DNA from: Chlorobium sp.
GTDB lineage: Bacteria; Bacteroidota; Chlorobiia; Chlorobiales; Chlorobiaceae
DNA length: 64,000 nt
Assembly (NCBI GenBank): GCA_028277225.1
Contig: JANQHB010000004.1
Span: 1 to 64,000, forward strand
Direction of reading: 5' to 3'
Below the pieces are notes generated by a model that saw nothing but the letters and a program-made list of their open reading frames with translations, did no database searches and had not been told where the DNA came from. Both the position numbers and the translations under genes were made by a program. Numbering within the stretch: the stretch's first letter is position 1; each line of letters starts with the position of its first letter. This document shows positions 19,011 to 28,890 of the stretch, in pieces.

Positions 19011-19766
19011 TCATTTGCTGCCGTTTTTCTCCATGAACGGTCTGAGAAGATCGATCGGGATCGGGAATATGGTCGTCGAGTTATTTTCAGCTGCAATATC
19101 CTGCAGGGTCTGCAGATAGCGCAGTTGAAGTGCTCCCGGATTTTGAGAAATGATCGATGCCGCTTCGTTAAGACGTTCAGCTGCCTGGAACTCACCCTCG
19201 GCATTGATAACCTTGGAGCGCCTTTCCCTTTCAGCCTCTGCCTGTTTGGCCATCGCCCGCTGCATTTCAATCGGAAGATCGATCTCCTTTATCTCGACCT
19301 TGCTTACTTTTACTCCCCATGGTTCGGTATCCTTGTCGAGAATCGACTGGATCTGTTCGTTGATCTCGTCTCTCTCTGAAAGCAGATGATCGAGTTCACC
19401 CTGGCCGCAAGTGCTTCGCAAGGTAGTCTGGGCAAGCTGTGAGGTTGCAAAATAGAAGTCCTCGACATCGACAATTGCCTTTACCGGGTCGATAACCCTG
19501 AAATAGACGACAGCACTGACCTTGACGGTCACGTTGTCCTTGGTGATCACATCCTGGGGCGGAACATCGAGCGTTACCGTCCTCAGATCGATTTTCACCA
19601 TCTTGTCGATTATGGGTATCAGAATGATGATCCCGGGACCCTTGGCTCCGATAATTCGACCGAGACGGAAGATGACCGCACGGTCATACTCCCTGAGAAC
19701 CTTGACTGCGGAAGCAAGAAACGCAACCGCAAGGAAAATGATAGGAATCAGATTGAGGCTGAACAT
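19011..19766 (-). CDS. Slipin/stomatin-like SPFH membrane protein
   Basis: This 251-residue protein has an N-terminal membrane segment (about residues 3-19) followed by an SPFH/band-7 domain: [36 protein letters not shown], and a helical region with [29 protein letters not shown]. Such proteins form membrane scaffolds that organise lipid domains or proteases. It is translationally coupled to the NfeD-like protease upstream (stop and start overlap as TAATG), which is the classical slipin-NfeD pair. Confidence 0.93.
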   Translation of the reverse strand: MFSLNLIPIIFLAVAFLASAVKVLREYDRAVIFRLGRIIGAKGPGIIILIPIIDKMVKIDLRTVTLDVPPQDVITKDNVTVKVSAVVYFRVIDPVKAIVDVEDFYFATSQLAQTTLRSTCGQGELDHLLSERDEINEQIQSILDKDTEPWGVKVSKVEIKEIDLPIEMQRAMAKQAEAERERRSKVINAEGEFQAAERLNEAASIISQNPGALQLRYLQTLQDIAAENNSTTIFPIPIDLLRPFMEKNGSK

Positions 19767-21106
19767 TATGCTTTCTCCTGTTTTTTGATTACCTGCAAGA
19801 CAAGACCTTTCAAACCACTGACCGTTACCATTTCTTTATCCCCTATTGCCTCCCGGGAGACGGCATCCCATAGCTCTCCGTGAACAAATACTTTCCCGGT
19901 CTCACCCGGTTCAAATCCGTGAACTGCCTGCCCCTGGTCACCAAGAAGCTGTTCAGGACCCGAAGCCGGCTTTCTTCCGGCAGATTTTGCCACAAGCCAT
20001 ACAATGACAAGCATGACAACCGATACCGTAATATAGACAGGAAGAAAAACTGCAAGGGATATCGATATTCCGGTTTCTGCAGGATTGAACAGCATAAGCG
20101 ATCCGACAAAAAGGGCGACAAGCCCTGCGATTGCGAGTATGCCGCCGCTTGCGACAAACAGTTCGAATCCGAAAAAGACCACCGCAAGTACGATAAGCAG
20201 GAGGCCAACCACATTGACCGGCAGCGCCTGGAGAGCAAAAAGAGCCAGGAGCAGACAAATCGCACCCAGCACACCGGGAAAGATCGAGCCGGGATTCGCA
20301 AGCTCGAAATACAGCCCTGCAAGACCCGCCATGATGAATATATAGGCAAGATTGGGATCGGCAAGCTTGATAAGTATCTGTTCCTGGAGTGTCGGCTTCA
20401 CTTCTCTCAAAACAGCATCCTTGAGCCGAAGAGTCACTTCGCCGTCAAGAGTTTTTACTTTTTTTCCATCCAGCTTCTCAAAAAGCTCGTCGCGATCGGC
20501 CGCCACAAGATCGATAACGCCTTCTTTCAGTGCTTCACTTGCTGTCGAAGCAATGCTCTCTCGCACCGCCTTTTCCGCCCAGGAAGCATTCCTGCCTCGT
20601 TCCTCAGCTATACTCCGTGCAAACGCTGCAAGGTCATTTTCGGCTTTTTTCTTCATGGTATCGTCCTCTTCGCCTCCCCCGCCACCTATACCGACAGGAC
20701 TTGCTGCTCCTATTTCCGTACCGGGCGACATTGCTGCAACATGCGCCGACAAGGTGAGAAGAGCACCCGCCGAGGCCGACTGTGCTCCCTGCGGCGATAC
20801 ATAGACGATAACAGGTATCCGGGATGAAAGAACGCGCTGGATCATATCGCGCAGTGACGTCACAAGACCTCCGGGAGTATCGAGTTCGACAAGAACCGCA
20901 TGAGCCCCCTGTTGTTCAGCTTCGTCAAGTGCACGCTCGAAAAAGTCCGCACTGCCGGGATTGACCGTTCCGTTCAGGACCAAACGATATACCTTTTGAC
21001 GTCCTTCGTCAACTGCCCCGGAAAGGCTGAAAAGACTGGAAAGCATGCCTGTCAGGAGAACTGTCGTGAAAAACAGTATTTTCAGGGAAATCAATCGGTT
21101 CATCAT
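19766..21106 (-). CDS. nfeD: NfeD-like membrane serine protease
   Basis: About 446 residues: a signal/anchor segment (residues 4-28), a ClpP-like protease domain, four or five membrane helices (about 245-375) and a C-terminal OB-fold NfeD domain ending near [14 protein letters not shown]. The nucleophile is Ser112 in QSASAGALL, and the catalytic Lys is one of residues 152-154 in TMKKKAEND, after a Gly/Glu-rich loop. Homologues cleave the hydrophobic C-terminus of the partner slipin. The start at 21106 (MMNRL) is chosen so that the signal segment is N-terminal; a start 12 codons earlier is possible, and no strong ribosome-binding site helps. Confidence 0.92.
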   Translation of the reverse strand: MMNRLISLKILFFTTVLLTGMLSSLFSLSGAVDEGRQKVYRLVLNGTVNPGSADFFERALDEAEQQGAHAVLVELDTPGGLVTSLRDMIQRVLSSRIPVIVYVSPQGAQSASAGALLTLSAHVAAMSPGTEIGAASPVGIGGGGGEEDDTMKKKAENDLAAFARSIAEERGRNASWAEKAVRESIASTASEALKEGVIDLVAADRDELFEKLDGKKVKTLDGEVTLRLKDAVLREVKPTLQEQILIKLADPNLAYIFIMAGLAGLYFELANPGSIFPGVLGAICLLLALFALQALPVNVVGLLLIVLAVVFFGFELFVASGGILAIAGLVALFVGSLMLFNPAETGISISLAVFLPVYITVSVVMLVIVWLVAKSAGRKPASGPEQLLGDQGQAVHGFEPGETGKVFVHGELWDAVSREAIGDKEMVTVSGLKGLVLQVIKKQEKA

Positions 21107-21306
21107 AACAGAAAAAAGCTGTTGAGAACAGTGGTGCTCCACCTTCGCTGAGACTTGTTTATCTGAATATAATCAAACCTTTTGACGCATCATTCTGTTC
21201 CATCGATTCTTCTCGGCACCTTTCCGATATTTATTATCTTCAGGTGAATGGAATGCTGTAGTCTCAACCACGCCGGCAACAAGCCCGCCAAAACACAAGA
21301 CTCGCC

Positions 21307-22116
21307 ATGGAATACGTATTGATAACAGGAGCCTCATCGGGGATCGGAAAAACATTCGCCGAAGAATATGCCGCTTCAGGGAGCAATCTGGTTCTTGTCG
21401 CACGTTCACACGATAAACTCGGCACTCTTGCCGCAAGACTTCAAAACAACCATGGCGTCGATATACAGATTTTCAGTCAGGATCTATCGTTACCGGACAG
21501 CGCCGAAAAAATTTTCGCTTTCTGCAACTCACACCGGTTTCCTGTCCGCACCCTTATCAATAACGCGGGTTTCGGATGTGATTCGGCTTTCGATTCCATG
21601 CCTCTGGAAAAAATCGAGAGAATGATCGTTCTGCACACGCTTACCCTCGTCAAGCTGACACGGCTGTTCATATCGAGCATGAAAGAAAGAAAAAACGGGC
21701 AGATCGTCAACGTCTCTTCCATTCTTGCTTTTGCCGGCGTCCCCTACAATGCAGTATATGCCGCAACAAAATCATTCGTGCTCTCATTTTCCGAATCGAT
21801 CCGCGAAGAGCTCAAAGGCTCGGGAATATCTGTCCTTGCATTGTGTCCCGGCCTGACAGAGACCGATATATACCACAACACAGGCATCGATCCGCATTCG
21901 ACGTTCCTGCCGGTCGGTTCATCGAAGCAGGTCGTACAGGACGCGATACGTGCTTTGGAAAGTAAAAAACCCTATACGATCCCCGGCTTCCTCAACAAGC
22001 TCATTATCCATACCGGGCGACTGCTTCCGAGAAGTCTCCTGCTTAAAACAGGCATGGTACTTGGAAGGCGAACAAAATCGAAGATAAACCGGACATCCGA
22101 ACGGCAGACGGAGTAA
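21307..22116 (+). CDS. Short-chain dehydrogenase/reductase
   Basis: This 269-residue classical SDR has the Rossmann motif TGASSGIG at 7-14, NNAG near residue 88, a Ser in VNVSSILAF, and the catalytic Tyr151-x3-Lys155 in YAATK. It resembles the DltE/YqjQ-like subgroup that acts on hydrophobic or unknown substrates. The C-terminus is basic (GRRTKSKINRTSER). It is transcribed divergently from nfeD and precedes the zinc peptidase by 124 bp. Substrate and pathway cannot be read from context. Confidence 0.9.
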   Translation: MEYVLITGASSGIGKTFAEEYAASGSNLVLVARSHDKLGTLAARLQNNHGVDIQIFSQDLSLPDSAEKIFAFCNSHRFPVRTLINNAGFGCDSAFDSMPLEKIERMIVLHTLTLVKLTRLFISSMKERKNGQIVNVSSILAFAGVPYNAVYAATKSFVLSFSESIREELKGSGISVLALCPGLTETDIYHNTGIDPHSTFLPVGSSKQVVQDAIRALESKKPYTIPGFLNKLIIHTGRLLPRSLLLKTGMVLGRRTKSKINRTSERQTE

Positions 22117-22240
22117 CCCGTCAACCGCCGGAAATTATCTTTCACGTCGTCAAATTACATGGAGTGTATGCCGAAAGCAGCATCTCCTGTCATACATTTT
22201 AGTCAAGCACAACCATTGACAATACAAGACATCTGATCAT

Positions 22241-22933
22241 ATGTTTTACTTCGATCCATTATATTTTCTCTTTGCGCTGCCTCCTCTTCTCCTGGGCCTC
22301 TGGGCACAATTCAGGGTGAAATCCGCTTTTAAAAAATACTCGCAGATAACGCTCTCAAACAGGATCAATGGTGCCCAGACAGCCCGCATGATCCTCGACC
22401 GGAGCGGTCTCGGCAATGTCGATGTCGAAGAGACGCACGGCATGCTCTCCGATCATTACGACCCGAGAAGCAAGAAACTGCGCTTGAGCAAGCAGGTCTA
22501 TGAGCTTCCCAGCATCGCTTCTGTCGGCGTCGCCGCCCACGAAGCCGGACACGCGCTGCAGGACAAAAAGGGCTATTTCCCGCTTCAGGTCCGTTCAGCC
22601 ATGGTGCCCGTAGTTTCATTCGGGAGCAACCTTGGTCCGATCATTTTCATCGTAGGCATGTTCATGGCCGGCTCTCTCGGAACGACACTCGCATGGACAG
22701 GGATTCTGCTTTTTGCGGCAACAGCCCTTTTCGCACTGGTAACCCTGCCTGTTGAGTTTGATGCAAGCAGACGAGCCAAGCAGATCCTTGTTTCACAGGG
22801 AATCGTTTCGCGGCAGGAACTCAAAGGAGTCAACGCCGTTCTTGACGCGGCAGCATTAACCTACGTTGCAGCGGCAGCGCAAGCCATCATGCAGCTCCTC
22901 TACTTCATTACCATCATGAACAGAAGAAACTGA
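22241..22933 (+). CDS. YugP-like membrane zinc metallopeptidase
   Basis: This 230-residue integral membrane protein has an N-terminal helix (about residues 4-20), the zinc motif His100-Glu101-x2-His104 in VAAHEAGHALQ, and two or three helices around 120-170, followed by EFDASRRAKQIL, which is typical of the Zn_peptidase_2 group. A final hydrophobic segment with LTYVAAAAQAIMQLL completes the family pattern. Function is probably membrane-protein proteolysis; physiological substrates in this family are not established. A long perfect hairpin follows the stop codon. Confidence 0.9.
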   Translation: MFYFDPLYFLFALPPLLLGLWAQFRVKSAFKKYSQITLSNRINGAQTARMILDRSGLGNVDVEETHGMLSDHYDPRSKKLRLSKQVYELPSIASVGVAAHEAGHALQDKKGYFPLQVRSAMVPVVSFGSNLGPIIFIVGMFMAGSLGTTLAWTGILLFAATALFALVTLPVEFDASRRAKQILVSQGIVSRQELKGVNAVLDAAALTYVAAAAQAIMQLLYFITIMNRRN

Positions 22934-22937
22934 TTCC

Positions 22938-22975
22938 TGAAATGAGCGACCCGGCTAGACGGGTTGCTCATTTCA
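22938..22975. terminator. 16-bp stem hairpin between converging genes
   Basis: TGAAATGAGC-GACCCG and CGGGTT-GCTCATTTCA pair over 16 bp (one G-T pair) around a 6-base loop. It lies 4 bp after the peptidase stop and 11 bp from the end of the opposing FISUMP gene. There is no clear T-run, but the A/T-rich stem base and the placement favour a bidirectional terminator. Confidence 0.6.
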
Positions 22976-22986
22976 CTGGCAGCATT

Positions 22987-23802
22987 TCACAGAGAATTTG
23001 AATCCTTGATGCAGCGGACAGAAAAACCGCACGATTTGCTGTTGTTGTAACGACTGACAACACTGTTCGAAGAAAAAAGACTGCGGCTCAGCGCCGAAAG
23101 ATTTCCAATCCCGGTAGATGTCCAGAAATATGCCTGGTACCACTCGTTGAGAAATGTACCGTAATGCTGCCGGTATCCTCCGGGTTGTGCCGAAAAACCG
23201 GATTCGTTACTCGCCCCTGCATTCGGGTAAGCCCAGTAGCGGCTTTCGGCATGCTTCAGCTTACCGCCTACATCGGCATCTTTCCCTCTGTATCCCCTTT
23301 CATAGGCCTCCATGACAGTCATGCCCAGATGCCTTTCAAGCATCGCCCACTCCATGTCTGACGGCACATGCCAGCCTTCCGGAGCAAGACCCCTGGGATC
23401 GTTGACTGCATACCAGTTGTACAGCTTGCCATAGACGCCGCCTCTCCGTTCGTCGTTCCTGTAATAACACCATGCCCCTTTTTTCTCCCTGTTGCATTGC
23501 TGCCACTCTTCCGCAGATCCTGCATGAACGATTTTGTCGCCATTCCTGTAACGGGTAACATCAAGATTTTCCTTCATCCACACCTGGGGTGCAGGACCGC
23601 TATCCCCTGATGCAATGACAATGGTCGCGTACCGGTTTCCGTCAATATCCCTGACCGTATCCGGCTCATCAGCCGCCAGCACGTCGGGGAGCTGTATAAG
23701 AACAAGACATGCGATAGCGAACAGGAGAATCCCGTTTGACTTAACGGCATGAAAAACATCTCCTTCGCCCGGACAAAGGACACTTTCCCGCTGTATCTTC
23801 AT
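22987..23802 (-). CDS. FISUMP-domain exported protein
   Basis: About 271 residues. After an N-terminal hydrophobic segment (about 23-43, likely signal or anchor) comes a domain of the Fibrobacter succinogenes major paralogous type: VRDIDGNRYATI, VWMKENLDVTRYRNGD, LYNWYAVNDPRGLAPEGWHVPS, a GGYR segment, an FWTST segment, and the closing CGFSVRCIKD. The role of this domain is unknown; it is often surface-exposed and found as paralogues. The start at 23802 (MKIQRE) avoids overlap with pepD and has AGAG upstream; an ATG 10 codons earlier would overlap pepD. A related lipoprotein lies at 53900-54637. Confidence 0.85.
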   Translation of the reverse strand: MKIQRESVLCPGEGDVFHAVKSNGILLFAIACLVLIQLPDVLAADEPDTVRDIDGNRYATIVIASGDSGPAPQVWMKENLDVTRYRNGDKIVHAGSAEEWQQCNREKKGAWCYYRNDERRGGVYGKLYNWYAVNDPRGLAPEGWHVPSDMEWAMLERHLGMTVMEAYERGYRGKDADVGGKLKHAESRYWAYPNAGASNESGFSAQPGGYRQHYGTFLNEWYQAYFWTSTGIGNLSALSRSLFSSNSVVSRYNNSKSCGFSVRCIKDSNSL

Positions 23803-23809
23803 CGTTTCT

Positions 23810-25285
23810 CTAGAGTTTTGCAAGTGCTGCATTCAAAAAGTCCCAGAACCTGCCTACCGATGCAATATCGACCATCTCATTCGGTGAATGGGGATAACGG
23901 ATCGTCGGCCCGAAAGAGATCATCTCCAGATCTGGATAGGTCGCGCCTATTATCCCGCACTCGAGCCCGGCATGAAGCGATTTGACCCCGGGGATTTTCC
24001 CGAAAGTCGCCGTGTAAATCTCCTTCATTCTTTCAAGCGTCGCTGAATCGGGATCCGGTCTCCAGCCGGGATAGCCTTCATCAAAAACACTATGAGCTCC
24101 TGCGAGATCGAAAACGCATGAGATCATCGTCCGAAGATCGTCCCTTGCCGAATCCACGGAACTTCTGAGCAGACAGTTTATGGTTACCTCGTTGTCACCG
24201 GAACTCACCCTGGCGAGGTTGTTGGAGGTTTCAACCTGTCCTTCGATCAGATCGCTCATTCGAATAAGACCATTCGGGCAGGCATAGAGCGCCTTGAGCA
24301 GCGCAAAAAAAACACCCTGTTCCATAACGCTCTCCGGCATCCCGGTCATTTCAGTGCGTATGACGAGACCGGGTTCTGCAAGGATCATTTCCCGGCATAT
24401 CGTTTCGGCATGATCGGCTATGTCCCTGATCAGCTGCTCGGCATTGGAGGAATGTACAACGACCGTCGCTCTCGAATCGCGTGGTATGGCATTGAAAAGT
24501 CCGCCTCCATCAAGAGAGGCAAGCAGAATATCATGGCGAAGATATCCCTGATAGAGAATACGATTCATTATTTTGTTGGCATTGCCGCGGCCCAGATGTA
24601 TATCCATACCGCTGTGACCACCCTGCAAACCACTGACAGCTATAGTGATTGCCTTGCATCCATCAGGAACCGGCTCTCTTTCAAACCTGAACGTCATCGT
24701 TGCACCGAGACCTCCTGCACAACCGATAAAAAGATCACCCTCTTGTTCAGAATCAAGGTTCAGAAGAATATCTCCCTGAAGAATACCTGGCTGCAGGCCG
24801 AGAGCGCCTGTCATGCCTGCCTCTTCATTTGCTGTGAACAGTACTTCAAGAGGACCGTGCGGAATGGTATCTGATTCGAGTACGGCCATGGCAGCCGCAA
24901 CACCGATACCGTTGTCGGCGCCAAGGGTAGTTCCGTCCGCAGTTACAATGTCTCCCTGTACAAGAGCATGTATCGGATCGCTCAAAAAATCATGCGAACA
25001 GCCTGCAGAGGCCTCCGGAACCATGTCGAGATGCGCCTGCAGGATAACGCCTTTCCGGTTTTCCATACCCGCCGCCGCAGGTTTCCGGATCAGGATATTG
25101 CCAACCTTGTCCCGGATGGTCTCAAGTCCGAGATTCCGGCTGAAGTCAGTGACAAAAGCCCTTACACTCTCTTCATGACCTGACGGACGGGGAATCCGGG
25201 TCAGATTGTCAAAATGGTTCCATAGAAGAAGCGGCTCAAGCTTCACAATATCTTTACCCATGGACTGCTGTATTAGTATTCTCAT
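23810..25285 (-). CDS. pepD: Aminoacyl-histidine dipeptidase PepD (M20 family)
   Basis: A 491-residue cytosolic dizinc M20 peptidase that hydrolyses Xaa-His and other dipeptides. Metal and catalytic residues are visible: His85-x-Asp87 in LQAHLDMVP, Asp124 in LGADNGIG, the Glu154-Glu155 pair in TANEEAGM, a DSEQEG segment, and the late SLHAGLECG and ISFGPTIRYPHSPNE motifs. The opening LLLWNHFDNLTRIPRPSGHEE matches the family. A second ATG at codon 9 would give a length closer to E. coli PepD, and neither start has a strong ribosome-binding site. FISUMP gene 7 bp downstream may be cotranscribed. Confidence 0.93.
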   Translation of the reverse strand: MRILIQQSMGKDIVKLEPLLLWNHFDNLTRIPRPSGHEESVRAFVTDFSRNLGLETIRDKVGNILIRKPAAAGMENRKGVILQAHLDMVPEASAGCSHDFLSDPIHALVQGDIVTADGTTLGADNGIGVAAAMAVLESDTIPHGPLEVLFTANEEAGMTGALGLQPGILQGDILLNLDSEQEGDLFIGCAGGLGATMTFRFEREPVPDGCKAITIAVSGLQGGHSGMDIHLGRGNANKIMNRILYQGYLRHDILLASLDGGGLFNAIPRDSRATVVVHSSNAEQLIRDIADHAETICREMILAEPGLVIRTEMTGMPESVMEQGVFFALLKALYACPNGLIRMSDLIEGQVETSNNLARVSSGDNEVTINCLLRSSVDSARDDLRTMISCVFDLAGAHSVFDEGYPGWRPDPDSATLERMKEIYTATFGKIPGVKSLHAGLECGIIGATYPDLEMISFGPTIRYPHSPNEMVDIASVGRFWDFLNAALAKL

Positions 25286-25403
25286 TCATGCAACTCGACA
25301 GAAACAGGAAACCGGCAGAGGAATATCGCTCTCTTCGATCATTTGTGCTATATTCTTCATGATGTTCGAACCAAAATACCACAACCTTATAACATTCGTA
25401 ACT

Positions 25404-25631
25404 ATGGCAAACGGCAACAATGGCGTTTTTTCCGATCTGTTCAACGCGGTAGGCAATACAACCCAGAATGCCGCCGACACTGTTGTCGATGGCGCATCCA
25501 ATGCTGCCTCGGCTGCTCAGACCTATGTCAATCTCTGTCTCAACATCGCAACAGGCGCAGTCTCCACCGGCCTGAAGATTGTCGAAGGCATCGCATCAGG
25601 TATTTCCTCAGCCTTCACACCGAAACAGTAA
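25404..25631 (+). CDS. Small chlorosome-envelope-like protein (CsmB/CsmF type)
   Basis: The 75-residue protein starts MANGNNGVFSDLFNAVGN and consists of alternating Ala/Thr/Val/Asn-rich amphipathic stretches, ending GIASGISSAFTPKQ. Size, composition and the S-(S/A)-(A/I)-(F/I)-x-P-K end recall CsmB and CsmF, small proteins of the lipid envelope around chlorosomes, the light-harvesting organelles of green sulfur bacteria. Assignment is from memory of family style, not an alignment. It stands alone on its strand and is followed 19 bp later by a strong hairpin. No good ribosome-binding site is seen upstream of the ATG. Confidence 0.6.
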   Translation: MANGNNGVFSDLFNAVGNTTQNAADTVVDGASNAASAAQTYVNLCLNIATGAVSTGLKIVEGIASGISSAFTPKQ

Positions 25632-25650
25632 CCTTTGCCCTGGACGAGAA

Positions 25651-25682
25651 AACCTCCCTGTGCGAACAAATGCAGGGAGGTT
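25651..25682. terminator. Bidirectional hairpin terminator
   Basis: AACCTCCCTG and CAGGGAGGTT form a perfect 10-bp stem with a 12-base loop. Read on the minus strand it is followed by TTTTC counting the end of the stem, serving the SleB-like gene ending at 25724. On the plus strand it follows the Csm-like gene by 19 bp. Confidence 0.7.
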
Positions 25683-25723
25683 AATGGGGAGATCACGTCA
25701 GGAAAATGATTGGAAGAGCATGT

Positions 25724-26284
25724 TCACATATAAAAAACATGTTTACCTATCGTGGCGACTTCCTGTTTGTTGGATGCCCAGTATGGAGAGACATAATCGG
25801 CATGATAGTACATCACCCCTTCCAGTTTTTTAGCGAGAGGAAGATCAGGATTCATCATCACCTCGGCAGCAGCTGCTTTGGCTTTTCTCCATGCCCGTCG
25901 GTTTCTCACCTTGTCTGATTTTCCGTCCCAGAACCAGCTGAACTGTTTGTAGTCTTTGACCACTTCCTCGATTGAATCGGGATAATCAGGCGAATTAAGA
26001 CGATTCAGCGTCACTATACCGACTGCCAGCATACCTTCCCATGATTCACCCCGAGCCTCATGGTAGATATTGCGGGCAAGCCATTCCATTTCTCTGCTTT
26101 TGAGCGTTTCGACATAACCCTCACACTCCTGTCCGGTTCTGTGACGCGGATAAGAGGATATCATGTTTTTAGCCATCAAACCCATCGAAAAAAGACCGAC
26201 AATGGCAACTGCACTGCCAAGCGTTTTTGCCTTGTCAGCCGGTATGGCAGCAACCTGTTTCTTTATGTTTTCGATAAGATTCAT
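25724..26284 (-). CDS. SleB/CwlJ-like cell wall hydrolase, membrane-anchored
   Basis: 186 residues with an N-terminal membrane helix (about residues 20-40) and a Hydrolase_2-type domain from about residue 70: [20 protein letters not shown] (the conserved catalytic-type Glu in YHEARGE), then [19 protein letters not shown], and a C-terminal [12 protein letters not shown] segment. This family contains spore-cortex lytic enzymes, but in non-sporulating Gram-negatives the members act on periplasmic peptidoglycan. It is transcribed alone, with a hairpin downstream. I see nothing definite in the 284 bp upstream. Confidence 0.88.
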   Translation of the reverse strand: MNLIENIKKQVAAIPADKAKTLGSAVAIVGLFSMGLMAKNMISSYPRHRTGQECEGYVETLKSREMEWLARNIYHEARGESWEGMLAVGIVTLNRLNSPDYPDSIEEVVKDYKQFSWFWDGKSDKVRNRRAWRKAKAAAAEVMMNPDLPLAKKLEGVMYYHADYVSPYWASNKQEVATIGKHVFYM

Positions 26285-26568
26285 ACAATGAGATCTTTGT
26301 TAAAGAACCTCTGCTGCATTCATCTGTGATCATTACCTGCAAAAAACCAACTCCGCTGCAGGAGAAAGGCATAAGCTTTTCTTCGGCACGATAAACAGAA
26401 CAGGATACAGAGAGGGTTGCAGAAAAAAAACCTGAAACGCCCTTGTTAGTTCACATTAATATACAAATTATTACTGTATACATTCCTCAACCGATCTATC
26501 AGCGCCCGGGCAAGCTCATCGGAAACGGCTCTCTTTGCAGAAGAGAAGGCCTCACCCTGGAATCGGTA

Positions 26569-28689
26569 TCAGATAAATCGGCTTATTTTTTCAAGCAGCA
26601 GCCTGACATCGAAAGGCTTGATCAGGTAATCATTCATACCGGCGTCGATAGCCTGCCTGACGAGATGCTCGTCGGACTCTCCACTGAAACCGATGACCGG
26701 CATCGAGGCGACACGGGAAATATCCGATTGCCTTATGTGCCGGGTCGCCTTTATACCGTTGAGGACAGGCATCCCGATATCCATAAGCACCAGATCGAAG
26801 GCGCCTTTTTCAATTTTTTCGAGAGCCTCTTGACCGTTGACAGCTTCTTCGACCTTCATACTGTATTTCTGTAGCAGTATGGATACCGACATACGGTTGA
26901 TGGAAGAATCGTCAGCGATAAGGATCTTTTTATCCTTCATCCTGTACCAGGCGATTTCCTGGTGATCCCTGAACACACTGGAAAGTTCACCGATCAGCTC
27001 TCTCTCCGTGCAGGGCTTTGTGATCAGACCCTGCATACCGGCTTTTTTCGCCCTGCCTCGGGCAACTGTAAACGGCTGCTCGGTATAGGCGACAATCGGC
27101 ACCATGACGGAAACATCTCCGGCTTCGCCTTCCCTGATCTTTTCGGTGGCTGCATAACCATCCATGACAGGCATTGCGATGTTCATGAGGACGATATCAT
27201 AGCGGTTCGAAGTGATTTTTTCGATAGCCTCCTTTCCATCAGCCGCCTCATCGATGATCGCGTCAAGAGCCGCAAGCGAATTTTTTGCCACCGCACGATC
27301 ATCTTCCTTGTCGTCAACCACAAGAATGCGTTTCTGCTCGAAAAGAGCTTTGTTTTCCTCGACAAGTTTTTCATGACTTGCCTGTATTTCAGCATCGGTA
27401 ACAGGCGGAAACGACAGAACAAACTCTGTGTATTCTCCCTCTACAGAATTACAGGTAATATCGCCATCGAAGGCAAGCATTACCCTTTTGCAATAAGAGA
27501 GCCCAAGGCCTGTCCCTCCTTTCTTAGTCGAGGTGAAATAAGGATCGAAAAGCTTGTCGAAGTTTTCAGGAGAGATTCCCGGACCGGTATCCTTTACCTT
27601 CACCTTGTTGGCTTTTTCTCCCTTTTCGAGCGTTATATAAATCCTTGCATCAGGACGCGATTCAAGAAAGTAAAGCGCATTTTTAATCAGGTTGAAAAGA
27701 ACAAAGATGTACATTGTCTCATTGATCCGGAACATGAAATCACTCCGGCAGTCGATCCGTATCTTTTCCCGCTCAGCACTTGATTCGAAACCATACTCAT
27801 CAACCGCCTTACCGGTCATCAACGCAGCTGGAGCATAGCCGAAACTGCTCTTGCTGACAGGCTTCTCCTTAACCTCGTCAAGGATCATGGTGATAATCTG
27901 GGAGCCCCGTTTGACGGCAATCTGACACCATGTAACATGCTGATACAGGCTGTCGAGCACATCCAGGAGGTTCCCTGTCTTCAAACCGGATGCCTCTTTC
28001 GGGCCGTTTTGCCTGTAGACAGGCAACTGCTCTTCAATGATCTCGAGATTGAGCTTGACCTGACTCAGGGGATTACGCATTTCGTGGGCAATGCTTCCGG
28101 CCAGAGCCTGCAATGCCTCGTTCTTTTCCATTGCTGCCTGACCCCGCCGGTTGCTGGCGCTGAAAAGATAACCGGCTACAACGGTGACGACCAGAACACT
28201 TGAATAAGCCGGAATATCGAATTCAGGATTCAAAACTGCGTTCGGAGTGGTCAGAAAAAAAACTGCAATACCGGCAAAAACACCGACACAGATATCAAAA
28301 AGAAGCATAAGCCAGTTCGGAACAAACAGGATAAGGACAAAGAACATGAAGATCTCCCAATACAGCCAAAGCTCATGGAAATCATTTTTAAGCAACAGAA
28401 ACGTAAACAGGAACGGCAGAATAAAGATCAGGGAAAAATGCCAGAAAAGGGGAAAATACTTTTTGGCGAACGGTGATTCACTCCTGATGAAAACCATCAA
28501 CAGCAAAGCAAGCACAGAACCTGTGAGACGTATCGTCAGGTTCTCATAAGGCATCTGAAAAACGTACTTGAGAAGAAGGTAGAAAAGTATGTTCCCGGGC
28601 GCAGCGATGAACACTCCCCAGATAATAACTGACCGGGAGATCTGCGTACCCTCTTTGATACTTTTTCTGATATAGCCTGAAAGACTCAT
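26569..28689 (-). CDS. CqsS-like membrane hybrid histidine kinase with two receivers
   Basis: 706 residues. About six membrane helices (residues 20-185), a dimerisation/phosphoacceptor segment with His202 in SIAHEMRNPLSQ, an ATPase domain (N-box LFNLIKNALYFL, DTGPGIS, GGTGLGLSYC), then two receivers (about 450-570 and 590-706). The HEMRNPL wording and membrane module resemble quorum-sensing kinases such as CqsS and LuxN. Receiver 1 reads VLMNIAMPVMDG: the phosphoacceptor is Asn503 instead of Asp. Receiver 2 keeps Asp637 in VLMDIGMP and the distal KPF. Signal and output are unknown; no regulator gene is adjacent. Confidence 0.9.
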   Translation of the reverse strand: MSLSGYIRKSIKEGTQISRSVIIWGVFIAAPGNILFYLLLKYVFQMPYENLTIRLTGSVLALLLMVFIRSESPFAKKYFPLFWHFSLIFILPFLFTFLLLKNDFHELWLYWEIFMFFVLILFVPNWLMLLFDICVGVFAGIAVFFLTTPNAVLNPEFDIPAYSSVLVVTVVAGYLFSASNRRGQAAMEKNEALQALAGSIAHEMRNPLSQVKLNLEIIEEQLPVYRQNGPKEASGLKTGNLLDVLDSLYQHVTWCQIAVKRGSQIITMILDEVKEKPVSKSSFGYAPAALMTGKAVDEYGFESSAEREKIRIDCRSDFMFRINETMYIFVLFNLIKNALYFLESRPDARIYITLEKGEKANKVKVKDTGPGISPENFDKLFDPYFTSTKKGGTGLGLSYCKRVMLAFDGDITCNSVEGEYTEFVLSFPPVTDAEIQASHEKLVEENKALFEQKRILVVDDKEDDRAVAKNSLAALDAIIDEAADGKEAIEKITSNRYDIVLMNIAMPVMDGYAATEKIREGEAGDVSVMVPIVAYTEQPFTVARGRAKKAGMQGLITKPCTERELIGELSSVFRDHQEIAWYRMKDKKILIADDSSINRMSVSILLQKYSMKVEEAVNGQEALEKIEKGAFDLVLMDIGMPVLNGIKATRHIRQSDISRVASMPVIGFSGESDEHLVRQAIDAGMNDYLIKPFDVRLLLEKISRFI

Positions 28690-28890
28690 ATCGGCTCTGG
28701 TTGATACGTCAGTCGGCGTTCATGTACATGATCAGAACAGCAAACAGAAGCGTCACGGCCTCGTGATCAGTTCCAGAATACATCTATGAACACAATACAG
28801 AAATACCGGGGATCAGGACAGGTGCCAGTATGGGGCACTTGCGCTTAAAGTTATGGAAAATAACACAACATATGGAACGGTTGAAACAGG

